Made by a program: the position numbers and the translations under genes
Notes under the pieces: generated by a model
The model's input: only the letters and a program-made list of their open reading frames with translations
The model's database searches: none
Told to the model about the DNA's origin: nothing
Assembly (NCBI RefSeq): GCF_051014685.1
Contig: NW_027478925.1
Coordinates: 1 to 64,000 of the forward strand
DNA from: Ptiloglossa arizonensis
Taxonomy: Eukaryota; Arthropoda; Insecta; Hymenoptera; Colletidae
Direction: 5' to 3'
Length of the DNA stretch: 64,000 bases
Part shown: positions 49,401 to 61,100 of the stretch, piece after piece
Numbering within the stretch: position 1 is the stretch's first letter
How the letters are laid out: each line of letters begins with the position of its first letter

Positions 49401-52400
49401 TCCCGAGGCCATTCTAGTTAAGCGTTTGGAGCAGCAGAATTGCGAAAAATTTTTCGCCTTCTCAACCATTTCTTGGCTTCAAACTCCCATACCTCGCGAA
49501 CGGATTGACCTAACCCAAAAATTCCCGTTGCATATGAAGGTAGAAACTCGCCCGATTACAACGGTATGTGTATTTTTTCCCTAGGCCATTCTTGTTAAGC
49601 GTTTGGAGCAGCAGAATTGCGAAAAATTTTTGCCTTCTCAACCATTTCTTGGCTTCAAACTGCCATATCTCGCGAACGGATTGACCTAACCCAAAAATTC
49701 CTATTGCTTCTGAAAGTCGAAATTCGCCCGATTACAACGGTATGTGTATTTTTTCCCTAGGCCATTCTGGTTAAGCGTTTGGAGCAGCAGAATTGCGAAA
49801 AATTTTTGCCTTCTCAACCATTTCTTGGCTTCAAACTCCCATATCTCGCGAACGGATTGACCAAACCCAAAAATTCCTATTGCTTCTGAAAGTCGAAACT
49901 CGCCCGATTACAACGGTATGTGTATTTTTTCCCTAGGCCATTCTGGTTAAGCGTTTGGAGCAGCAGAAGTGCGAAAAAGTTGTTGTCCTCTCAACCATTT
50001 CTTAGCTTCAAACTCCCATATCTCGCGAACGGATTGACCTAAACCAAAAATTCCTGTTGCATCTGATAGTAGAAACTCGCCCGATTACAGCGTTATGTGT
50101 ATTTTTTCCCTAGGCCATTCTTGTTAAGCGTTTGGAGCAGCAGAATTGCGAAAAATTTCTGCCTTCTCAACCATTTCTTGGCTTCAAACTCCCATATCTC
50201 GCGAACGGATTAACCTAACCCAAAAATTCCTATTGCTTCTGAAAGTCGAAATTCGCCCGATTACAACGGTATGTGTATTTTTTCCCTAGGCCATTCTAGT
50301 TAAGCGTTTGGAGCAGCAGAATTGCGAAAAATTTTTCGCCTTCTCAACCATTTCTTGGCTTCAAACTCCCATACCTCGCGAACGGATTGACCTAACCCAA
50401 AAATTCCCGTTGCATATGAAGGTAGAAACTCGCCCGATTACAACGGTATGTGTATTTTTTCCCTAGGCCATTCTTGTTAAGCGTTTGGAGCAGCAGAATT
50501 GCGAAAAATTTTTGCCTTCTCAACCATTTCTTGGCTTCAAACTGCCATATCTCGCGAACGGATTGACCTAACCCAAAAATTCCTATTGCTTCTGAAAGTC
50601 GAAATTCGCCCGATTACAACGGTATGTGTATTTTTTCCCTAGGCCATTCTGGTTAAGCGTTTGGAGCAGCAGAATTGCGAAAAATTTTTGCCTTCTCAAC
50701 CATTTCTTGGCTTCAAACTCCCATATCTCGCGAACGGATTGACCAAACCCAAAAATTCCTATTGCTTCTGAAAGTCGAAACTCGCCCGATTACAACGGTA
50801 TGTGTATTTTTTCCCTAGGCCATTCTGGTTAAGCGTTTGGAGCAGCAGAAGTGCGAAAAAGTTGTTGTCCTCTCAACCATTTCTTAGCTTCAAACTCCCA
50901 TATCTCGCGAACGGATTGACCTAAACCAAAAATTCCTGTTGCATCTGATATTAGAAACTCGCCCGATTACAGCGTTATGTGTATTTTTTCCCTAGGCCAT
51001 TCTTGTTAAGCGTTTGGAGCAGCAGAATTGCGAAAAATTTCTGCCTTCTCAACCATTTCTTGGCTTCAAACTCCCATATCTCGCGAACGGATTAACCTAA
51101 CCCAAAAATTCCTATTGCTTCTGAAAGTCGAAATTCGCCCGATTACAACGGTATGTGTATTTTTTCCCTAGGCCATTCTGGTTAAGCGTTTGGAGCAGCA
51201 GAATTTCGAAAAATTTGTTGTCTTCCCAACCATTTCTTAGCGTCAAACTCCCAAATCTCGCGAACGGATTGACCTAACCCAAAAATTCCTGTTGCATCTG
51301 AAAGTAGAAACTCGCCCGATTACAACGGTGTGTGTATTTTTTCCCTAGGACATTCTGGTTAAGCGTTTGGAGCAGCAGAATTGCGAAAAATTTTTGCCTT
51401 CTCAACCATTTCTTGGCTTCAAACTCCCATATCTCGCGAACGGATTGACCTAACCCAAAAATTCCTATTGCTTCTGAAAGTCGAAATTCGCCCGATTACA
51501 ACGGTATGTGTATTTTTTCCCTAGGCCATTCTGGTTAAGCGTTTGGAGCAGCAGAATTGCGAAAAATTTTTGCCTTCTCAACCATTTCTTGGCTTCAAAC
51601 TCCCATATCTCGCGAACGGATTGACCAAACCCAAAAATTCCTATTGCTTCTGAAAGTCGAAACTCGCCCGATTACAACGGTATGTGTATTTTTTCCCTAG
51701 GCCATTCTGGTTAAGCGTTTGGAGCAGCAGAAGTGCGAAAAAGTTGTTGTCCTCTCAACCATTTCTTAGCTTCAAACTCCCATATCTCGCGAACGGATTG
51801 ACCTAAACCAAAAATTCCTGTTGCATCTGATAGTAGAAACTCGCCCGATTACAGCGTTATGTGTATTTTTTCCCTAGGCCATTCTTGTTAAGCGTTTGGA
51901 GCAGCAGAATTGCGAAAAATTTCTGCCTTCTCAACCATTTCTTGGCTTCAAACTCCCATATCCCGCGAACGGATTAACCTAACCCAAAAATTCCTATTGC
52001 TTCTGAAAGTCGAAATTCGCCCGATTACAACGGTATGTGTATTTTTTCCCTAGGCCATTCTGGTTAAGCGTTTGGAGCAGCAGAATTTCGAAAAATTTGT
52101 TGTCTTCCCAACCATTTCTTAGCGTCAAACTCCCAAATCTCGCGAACGGATTGACCTAACCCAAAAATTCCTATTGCTTCTGAAAGTCGAAATTCGCCCG
52201 ATTACAACGGTATGTGTATTTTTTCCCTAGGCCATTCTGGTTAAGCGTTTGGAGCAGCAGAATTGCGAAAAATTTTTGCCTTCTCAACCATTTCTTGGCT
52301 TCAAACTCCCATATCTCGCGAACGGATTGACCAAACCCAAAAATTCCTATTGCTTCTGAAAGTCGAAACTCGCCCGATTACAACGGTATGTGTATTTTTT

Positions 52401-52535
52401 CCCTAGGCCATTCTGGTTAAGCGTTTGGAGCAGCAGAAGTGCGAAAAAGTTGTTGTCCTCTCAACCATTTCTTAGCTTCAAACTCCCATATCTCGCGAAC
52501 GGATTGACCTAAACCAAAAATTCCTGTTGCATCTG
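49400..52535. repeat. Pentameric HOR, 882 bp x about 3, then 706 bp
   Basis: The ACAGCGTTATGTG variant marks each unit: 50091, 50973 and 51855 (882 bp, five monomers less 3 bp), then 52561 (706 bp, four monomers less 2 bp). TTCTAGTTAAGCG at 49414/50296 gives 882 bp as well. CATATCCCGCG (51961/52667) gives 706 bp. The unit holds three monomers with a single-base deletion, which explains 882 in place of 885. GCATCTGATATTAG at about 50946 is a private change of the second unit. Successive units swap members: the third carries the TTCGAAAAATTTG/CCCAAATC monomers seen at 48.0 kb. Confidence 0.87.
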
Positions 52536-53465
52536 ATAGTAGAAACTCGCCCGATTACAGCGTTATGTGTATTTTTTCCCTAGGCCATTCTTGTTAAGCG
52601 TTTGGAGCAGCAGAATTGCGAAAAATTTCTGCCTTCTCAACCATTTCTTGGCTTCAAACTCCCATATCCCGCGAACGGATTAACCTAACCCAAAAATTCC
52701 TATTGCTTCTGAAAGTCGAAATTCGCCCGATTACAACGGTATGTGTATTTTTTCCCTAGGCCATTCTGGTTAAGCGTTTGGAGCAGCAGAATTTCGAAAA
52801 ATTTGTTGTCTTCCCAACCATTTCTTAGCGTCAAACTCCCAAATCTCGCGAACGGATTGACCTAACCCAAAAATTCCTGTTGCATCTGAAAGTAGAAACT
52901 CGCCCGATTACAACGGTGTGTGTATTTTTTCCCTAGGACATTCTGGTTAAGCGTTTGGAGCAGCAGAATTGCGAAAAATTTTTGCCTTCTCAACCATTTC
53001 TTGGCTTCAAACTCCCATATCTCGCGAACGGATTGACCTAACCCAAAAATTCCTATTGCTTCTGAAAGTCGAAATTCGCCCGATTACAACGGTATGTGTA
53101 TTTTTTCCCTAGGCCATTCTGGTTAAGCGTTTGGAGCAGCAGAATTGCGAAAAATTTTTGCCTTCTCAACCATTTCTTGGCTTCAAACTCCCATATTTCG
53201 CGAACGGATTGACCTAACCCAAAAATTCCCGTTGCATATGAAGGTAGAAACTCTCCCGATTACAACGGTATGTGTATTTTTTCCCTAGGCCATTCTTGTT
53301 AAGCGTTTGGAGCAACAGAATTGCGAAAAATTTTTGCCTTCTCAAACATTTCTTGGCTTCAAACTCCCATATCTCGCGAACGGATTGACCTAACCCAAAA
53401 ATTCCTATTGCTTCTGAAAGTCGAAATTCGCCCGATTACAACGGTATGTGTATTTTTTCCCTAGG
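52535..53465. repeat. Segmental duplication, right copy (4,765 bp apart)
   Basis: Right partner of 47,770-48,700 (27 monomers less 14 bp). Differences are few: TCCCGCGAACGG for TCTCGCGAACGG near 52668, and ATTCTGG for ATTCTCG near 52933. Right of 53,465 this copy carries TTCTTG plus a T5GCC monomer where the left has TTCTGG with AAGTGCG. Confidence 0.8.
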
Positions 53466-53579
53466 CCATTCTTGTTAAGCGTTTGGAGCAGCAGAATTGC
53501 GAAAAATTTTTGCCTTCTCAACCATTTCTTGGCTTCAAACTGCCATATCTCGCGAACGGATTGACCTAACCCAAAAATT

Positions 53580-54290
53580 CCTATTGCTTCTGAAAGTCGA
53601 AACTCGCCCGATTACAACGGTATGTGTATTTTTTCCCTAGGCCATTCTGGTTAAGCGTTTGGAGCAGCAGAAGTGCGAAAAAGTTGTTGTCCTCTCAACC
53701 ATTTCTTAGCTTCAAACTCCCATATCTCGCGAACGGATTGACCTAAACCAAAAATTCCTGTTGCATCTGATAGTAGAAACTCGCCCGATTACAGCGTTAT
53801 GTGTATTTTTTCCCTAGGCCATTCTGGTTAAGCGTTTGGAGCAGCAGAATTGCGAAAAATTTTTTGCCTTCTCAACCATTTCTTGGCTTCAAACTCCCAT
53901 GTCTCGCGAACGGATTGACCAAACCCAAAAATTCCTATTGCTTCTGAAAGTCGAAACTCGCCCGATTACAACGGTATGTGTATTTTTTCCCTAGGCCATT
54001 CTGGTTAAGCGTTTGGAGCAGCAGAAGTGCGAAAAAGTTGTTGTCCTCTCAACCATTTCTTAGCTTCAAACTCCCATATCTCGCGAACGGATTGACCTAA
54101 ACCAAAAATTCCTGTTGCATCTGATAGTAGAAACTCGCCCGATTACAGCGTTATGTGTATTTTTTCCCTAGGCCATTCTGGTTAAGCGTTTGGAGCAGCA
54201 GAATTGCGAAAAATTTTTTGCCTTCTCAACCATTTCTTGGCTTCAAACTCCCATGTCTCGCGAACGGATTGACCTAACCCAAAAATTCCT
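53580..54290. repeat. Dimer duplication, 354 bp x 2
   Basis: ACAGCGTTATGTG at 53795 and 54149, and CATGTCTCGCG at about 53899 and 54253, are 354 bp apart. The repeated pair is the AAGTGCGAAAAAGTTG/GTCCTCTC monomer with the GATAGTAG/GCGTTATG/CATGTCTC monomer. The two copies part at GACCAAACCC (first) against GACCTAACCC (second), after which TTGCTTCTGAAAGTCG and TTGCATCTGAAAGTAG follow. Confidence 0.85.
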
Positions 54291-56900
54291 ATTGCATCTG
54301 AAAGTAGAAACTCGCCCGATTACAACGGTATGTGTATTTTTTCCCTAGGCCATTCTGGTTAAGCGTTTGGAGCAGCAGAATTGCGAAAAATTTGTTGTTT
54401 TCTCAACCATTTCTTAGCGTCAAACTCCCATATCTCGCGAACGGATTGACCTAACCCAAAAATTCCTGTTGCATCTGAAAGTAGAAACTCGCCCGATTAC
54501 AACGGTGTGTGTATTTTTTCCCTAGGACATTCTGGTTAAGCGTTTGGAGCAGCAGAATTGCGAAAAATTTTTTGCCTTCTCAACCATTCCTTGGCTTCAA
54601 ACTCCGATATCTCGCGAACGGATTGACCTAAACCAAAAATTCCTGTTGCATCTGAAAGTAGAAACTCGCCCGATTACAACGGTATGTGTATTTTTTCCCT
54701 AGGCCATTCTTGTTAAGCGTTTGGAGCAGCAGAATTGCGAATAATTTTTGCCTTCTCAACCATTTCTTGGCTTCAAACTCCCATATTTCGCGAACGGATT
54801 GACCTAACCCAAAAATTCCCGTTGCATATGAAGGTAGAAACTCGCCCGATTACAACGGTATGTGTATTTTTTCCCTAGGCCATTCTTGTTAAGCGTTTGG
54901 AGCAGCAGAATTGCGAAAAATTTTTGCCTTCTCAACCATTTCTTGGCTTCAAACTCCCATATCTCGCGAACGGATTGACCTAACCCAAAAATTCCTATTG
55001 CTTCTGAAAGTCGAATTTCGCCCGATTACAACGGTATGTGTATTTTTTCCCTAGGCCATTCTGGTTAAGCGTTTGGAGCAGCAGAAGTGCGAAAAATTTG
55101 TTGTCTGCTCAACCATTTCTTGGCTTCAAACTCCCATATCTCGCGAACGGATTGACCTAACCCACAAATTCCTATTGCTTCTGAAAGTCGAAATTCGCCC
55201 GATTACAACGGTATGTGTATTTTTTCCCTAGGCCATTCTGGTTAAGCGTTTGGAGCAGCAGAAGTGCGAAAAATTTGTTGTCTTCTCAACCATTTCTTAG
55301 CTTCAAACTCCCATATCTCGCGAACAGATTGACCTAACCCAAAAATTCCAATTGCATCTGAAAGTAGAAACTCGCCCGATTACAACGGTATGTGTACTTT
55401 TTCCCTAGGCCATTCTGGTTAAGCGTTTGGAGCAGCAGAAGTGCGAAAAAGTTGTTGTCTGCTCAACCATTTCTTAGCTTCAAACTCCCATATCTCGCGA
55501 ACGGATTGACCTAAACCAAAAATTCCTGTTGCATCTGAACGTAGAAACTCGCCCGATTACAGCGGTATGTGTATTTTTTCCCTAGGCCATTCTAGTTAAG
55601 CGTTTGGAGCAGCAGAATTGCGAAAAATTTTTCGCCTTCTCAACCATTTCTTGGCTTCAAACTCCCATACCTCGCGAACGGATTGACCTAACCCAAAAAT
55701 TCCCGTTGCATATGAAGGTAGAAACTCGCCCGATTACAACGGTATGTGTATTTTTTCCCTAGGCCATTCTTGTTAAGCGTTTGGAGCAGCAGAATTGCGA
55801 AAAATTTTTGCCTTCTCAACCATTTCTTGGCTTCAAACTCCCATATCTCGCGAACGGATTGACCTAACCCAAAAATTCCTATTGCTTCTGAAAGTCGAAA
55901 TTCGCCCGATTACAACGGTATGTGTATTTTTTCCCTAGGCCATTCTTGTTAAGCGTTTGGAGCAGCAGAATTGCGAAAAATTTTTGCCTTCTCAACCATT
56001 TCTTGGCTTCAAACTGCCATATCTCGCGAACGGATTGACCTAACCCAAAAATTCCTATTGCTTCTGAAAGTCGAAACTCGCCCGATTACAACGGTATGTG
56101 TATTTTTTCCCTAGGCCATTCTGGTTAAGCGTTTGGAGCAGCAGAATTGCGAAAAATTTGTTGTCTTCTCAACCATTTCTTAGCTTCAAACTCCCATATC
56201 TCGCGAACGGGTTGACCTAACCCAAAAATTCCAATTGCATCTGAAAGTAGAAACTCGCCCGATTACAACGGTATGTGTATTTTTTCCCTAGGCCATTCTG
56301 GTTAAGCGTTTGGAGCAGCAGAATTGCGAAAAATTTTTTGCCTTCTCAACCATTTCTTGGCTTCAAACTCCCATATCTCGCGAACGGATTGACCTAACCC
56401 AAAAATTCCTATTGCTTCTGAAAGTCGAAGCTCGCCCGATTACAACGGTATGTGTATTTTTTCCTTAGGCCATTCTTGTTAAGCGTTTGGAGCAGCAGAA
56501 TTGCGAAAAATTTTTCGCCTTCTCAACCATTTGTTGGCTTCAAACTCCCATATCTCGCGAACGTATTGACCTAACCCAAAAATTCCTGTAGCGTCTGAAA
56601 ATGGAAACTCGCCCGATTACAACGGTATGTGTATTTTTTCCCTAGGCCATTCTGGTTAAGCGTTTGGAGCAGCAGAAGTGCGAAAAAGTTGTTGTCTTCT
56701 CAACCATTTCTTAGCTTCAAACTCCCATATCTCGCGAACGGATTGACCTAAACCAAAAATTCCTGTTGCATCTGAAAGTAGAAACTCGCCCGATTACAGC
56801 GGTATGTGTATTTTTCCCTAGGCCATTCTGGTTAAGCGTTTGGAGCAGCAGAAGTGCGAAAAAGTTGTTGTCTTCTCAACCATTTCTTAGCTTCAAACTC
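54290..56900. repeat. Mosaic satellite stretch with distant relatives
   Basis: No local HOR, but its parts match distant places. At 54.3-54.6 kb the relative is 41.5-41.9 kb. At 55.07-55.85 kb it is 48.7-49.7 kb (spacing about 6,355 then 6,178 bp). At 56.1-56.62 kb it is 33.5-34.0 kb, where the rare GTCTGAAAATGG follows the same order of monomers (33980/56592, about 22.6 kb apart). Private changes include CTCCGATATC (54603), TGTACTTTTTCC (55393), ATTTGTTGGC (56530) and TATTTTTCCC with one T less (56812). Confidence 0.78.
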
Positions 56901-59900
56901 CCATATCTCGCGAACGGATTGACCTAAACCAAAAATTCCTGTTGCATCTGAAAGTAGAAACTCGCCCGATTACAGCGGTATGTGTATTTTTTCCCTAGGC
57001 CATTCTGGTTAAGCGTTTGGAGCAGCAGAATTGCGAAAAATTTTTTGCCTTCTCAACCATTTCTTGGCTTCAAACTCCCATGTCTCGCGAACGGATTGAC
57101 CTAACCCCAAAATTCCTATTGCATCTGAAAGTAGAAACTCGCCCGATTACAACGGTATGTGTATTTTTTCCCTAGGCCATTCTGGTTAAGCGTTTGGAGC
57201 AGCAGAATTGCGAAAAATTTGTTGTCTTCTCAACCATTTCTTAGCGTCAAACTCCCATATTTGGCGAACGGATTGACCTAACCCAAAAATTCCTGTTGGA
57301 TCTGAAAGTAGAAACTCGCCCGATTACAACGGTATGTGTATTTTTTCCCTAGGACATTCTGGTTAAGCGTTTGGAGCAGCAGAATTGCGAAAAATTTTTT
57401 GCCTTCTCAACCATTCCTTGGCTTCAAACTCCCATATCTAGCGAACGGATTGACCTAAACCAAAAATTCCTGTTGCATCTGAAAGTAGAAACTCGCCCGA
57501 TTACAGCGGTATGTGTATTTTTTCCCTAGGCCATTCTGGTTAAGCGTTTGGAGCAGCAGAATTGCGAAAAATTTTTTGCCTTCTCAACCATTTCTTGGCT
57601 TCAAACTCCCATATCTCGCGAACGGATTGACCTAACCCAAAAATTCCAATTGCATCTGAAAGTAGAAACTCGCCCGATTACAACGGTATGTGTATTTTTT
57701 CCCTAGGCCATTCTTGTTAAGCGTTTGGAGCAGCAGAATTGCGAAAAATTTTTCGCCTTCTCAACCATTTCTTGGCTTCAAAGTCCCATACCTCGCGAAC
57801 GGATTGACCTAACCCAAAAATTCCTATTGCTTCTGAAAGTCGAAACTCGCCCGATTACAACGGTATGTGTATTTTTTTCCTAGGCCATTCTGGTTAAGCG
57901 TTTGGAGCAGCAGAAGTGCGAAAAATTTGTTGTCTTCTCAACCATTTCTTAGCTTCAATCTCCCATATCTCGCGAACGGATTGACCTAACCCAAAAATTC
58001 CAATTGCATCTGAAAGTAGAAACTCGCCCGATTACATCGGTATGTGTATTTTTTCCCTAGGCCATTCTTGTTAAGCGTTTGGAGCAGCAGAATTGCGAAA
58101 AATTTTTTGCCTTCTCAAACATTTCTTGGCTTCAAACTCCCATATCTCGCGAACGGATTGACCTAACCCAAAAATTCCTATTGCTTCTGAAAGTCGAAAT
58201 TCGCCCGATTACAACGGTATGTGTATTTTTTCCCTAGGCCATTCTGGTTAAGCGTTTGGAGCAGCAGAAGTGCGAAAAATTTGTTGTCTTCTCAACCATT
58301 TCTTAGCTTCAAACTCCCATATCTCGCGAACAGATTGACCTAACCCAAAAATTCCAATTGCATCTGAAAGTAGAAACTCGCCCGATTACAACGGTATGTG
58401 TATTTTTTCCCTAGGACATTCTGGTTAAGCGTTTGGAGCAGCAGAATTGCGAAAAATTTGTTGTCTTCTCAACCATTTCTTAGCTTCAAACCCCCATATC
58501 TCGCGAACAGATTGACCTAAACCAAAAATTCCTGTTGCATCTGAAAGTAGAAACTCGCCCGATTACAGCGGTATGTGTATTTTTTCCCTAGGCCATTCTG
58601 GTTAAGCGTTTGGAGCAGCAGAATTGCGAAAAATTTTTTGCCTTCTCAACCATTTCTTGGCTTCAAACTCCCATGTCTCGCGAACGGATTGACCTAACCC
58701 CAAAATTCCTATTGCATCTGAAAGTAGAAACTCGCCCGATTACAACGGTATGTGTATTTTTTCCCTAGGCCATTCTGGTTAAGCATTTGGAGCAGCAGAA
58801 TTGCGAAAAATTTGTTGTCTTCTCAACCATTTCTTAGCGTCAAACTCCCATATTTGGCGAACGGATTGACCTAACCCAAAAATTCCTGTTGGATCTGAAA
58901 GTAGAAACTCGCCCGATTACAACGGTATGTGTATTTTTTCCCTAGGACATTCTGGTTAAGCGTTTGGAGCAGCAGAATTGCGAAAAATTTTTTGCCTTCT
59001 CAACCATTCCTTGGCTTCAAACTCCCATATCTAGCGAACGGATTGACCTAAACCAAAAATTCCTGTTGCATCTGAAAGTAGAAACTCGCCCGATTACAGC
59101 GGTATGTGTATTTTTTCCCTAGGCCATTCTGGTTAAGCGTTTGGAGCAGCAGAATTGCGAAAAATTTTTTGCCTTCTCAACCATTTCTTGGCTTCAAACT
59201 CCCATATCTCGCGAACGGATTGACCTAACCCAAAAATTCCAATTGCATCTGAAAGTAGAAACTCGCCCGATTACAACGGTATGTGTATTTTTTCCCTAGG
59301 CCATTCTGGTTAAGCGTTTGGAGCAGCAGAAGTGCGAAAAATTTGTTGTCTTCTCAACCATTTCTTAGCTTCAATCTCCCATATCTCGCGAACGGATTGA
59401 CCTAACCCAAAAATTCCAATTGCATCTGAAAGTAGAAACTCGCCCGATTACATCGGTATGTGTATTTTTTCCCTAGGCCATTCTTGTTAAGCGTTTGGAG
59501 CAGCAGAATTGCGAAAAATTTTTTGCCTTCTCAAACATTTCTTGGCTTCAAACTCCCATATCTCGCGAACGGATTGACCTAACCCAAAAATTCCTATTGC
59601 TTCTGAAAGTCGAAATTCGCCCGATTACAACGGTATGTGTATTTTTTCCCTAGGCCATTCTGGTTAAGCGTTTGGAGCAGCAGAAGTGCGAAAAATTTGT
59701 TGTCTTCTCAACCATTTCTTAGCTTCAAACTCCCATATCTCGCGAACAGATTGACCGAACCCAAAAATTCCAATTGCATCTGAAAGTAGAAACTCGCCCG
59801 ATTACAACGGTATGTGTATTTTTTCCCTAGGACATTCTGGTTAAGCGTTTGGAGCAGCAGAATTGCGAAAAATTTGTTGTCTTCTCAACCATTTCTTAGC

Positions 59901-59935
59901 TTCAAACCCCCTTATCTCGCGAACAGATTGACCTA
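56900..59935. repeat. Nonamer/octamer HOR, 1,593 and 1,416 bp spacing
   Basis: CATATTTGGCG (TATTTGG at 57258/58851) and CATATCTAGCG (57438/59031) are exactly 1,593 bp (nine monomers) apart. TTCAATCTCCC (about 57956/59372), ACATCGGTATG (58034/59450) and AAACCCCC (58488/59904) are exactly 1,416 bp (eight monomers) apart. The second copy lacks one monomer of the first, at about 57,700-57,870 with TCAAAGTCCCATACC. Few other differences were noted (AAGCATTTGG near 58784, GACCGAACCC near 59754, CCCTTATC near 59910). Confidence 0.9.
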
Positions 59936-61100
59936 ACCCAAAAATTCCAATTGCATCTGAAAGTAGAAGCTCGCCCGATTACAACGGTATGTGTATTTTT
60001 TCCCTAGGCCATTCTGGTTAAGCGTTTGGAGCAGCAGAAGTGCGAAAAAGTTGTTGTCTTCTCAACCATTTCTTAGCTTCAAACTCCCATATCTCGCGAT
60101 CGGATTGACCTAAACCAAAAATTCCTGTTGCATCTGAAAGTAGAAACTCGCCCGATTACAGCGGTATGTGTATTTTTTCCCTAGGCCATTCTGGTTAAGC
60201 GTTTGGAGCAGCAGAATTGCGAAACATTTTTTGCCTTCTCAACCATTTCTTGGCTTCAAACTCCCATATCTCGCGAACGGATTGACCTAACCCAAAAATT
60301 CCTATTGCATCTGAAAGTAGAAACTCGCCCGATTACAACGGTAAGTGTATTTTTTCCCTAGGCCATTCTGGTTAAGCGTTTGGAGCAGCAGAATTGCGAA
60401 AAATTTGTTGTCTTCTCAACCATTTCTTAGCGTCAAACTCCCATACCTCGCGAACGGAATGACCTAACACAAAAATTCCGGTGGCATCTGAAAGTAGAAA
60501 CTCGCCCCATTACAACGGTATGTGTATTTTTTCCCTAGGCCATTCTGGTTAAGCGTTTGGAGCAGCAGAATTGCGAAAAATTTTTTGCCTTCTCAAACAT
60601 TACTTGGCTTCAAACTCCCATATCTCGCGAACGGATTGACCTAACCCAAAAATTCCTATTGCATCTGAAAGTAGAAACTCGCCCGATTACAACGGTATGT
60701 GTATTTTTTCCCTAGGCCATTCTTGTTAAGCGTTTGGAGCAGCAGAATTGCGAAAAATTTTTGCCTTCTCAACCATTTATTGGTTTCAAACTCCCATATC
60801 TCGCGAACGGATTGACCTAACCCAAAAATTCCTATTGCTTCTGAAAGTCGAAACTCGCCCGATTACAACGGTATGTGTATTTTTTCCCTAGGCCATTCTG
60901 GTTAAGCGTTTGGAGCGGCAGAAGTGCGAAAAATTTGTTGTCTTCTCAACCATTTCTTAGCTTCAAACTCCCATATCTCGCGAACGGATTGACCTAACCC
61001 AAAAATTCCAATTGCATCTGAAAGTAGAAACTCGCCCGATTACAACGGTATGTGTATTTTTTCCCTAGGCCATTCTTGTTAAGCGTTTGGAGCAGCAGAA
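59935..61100. repeat. First copy of 3,179-bp HOR (18 monomers)
   Basis: About 60,250-60,821 recurs at 63,430-64,000 with 3,179 bp spacing (18 monomers less 7 bp): anchor GAATGACC (60457/63636), CATTACTTGG (TACTTGG at 60601/63780) and CATTTATTGG (60777/63956). The second copy runs off the window. 59,935-60,250 is ordinary satellite with GCGATCGGATTG (60098) and GCGAAACATTTTT (60223). The order anchor, T6GCC, T5GCC, GTCGAAACTCG also follows the anchors at 46.1 and 47.4 kb in part. Confidence 0.82.
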
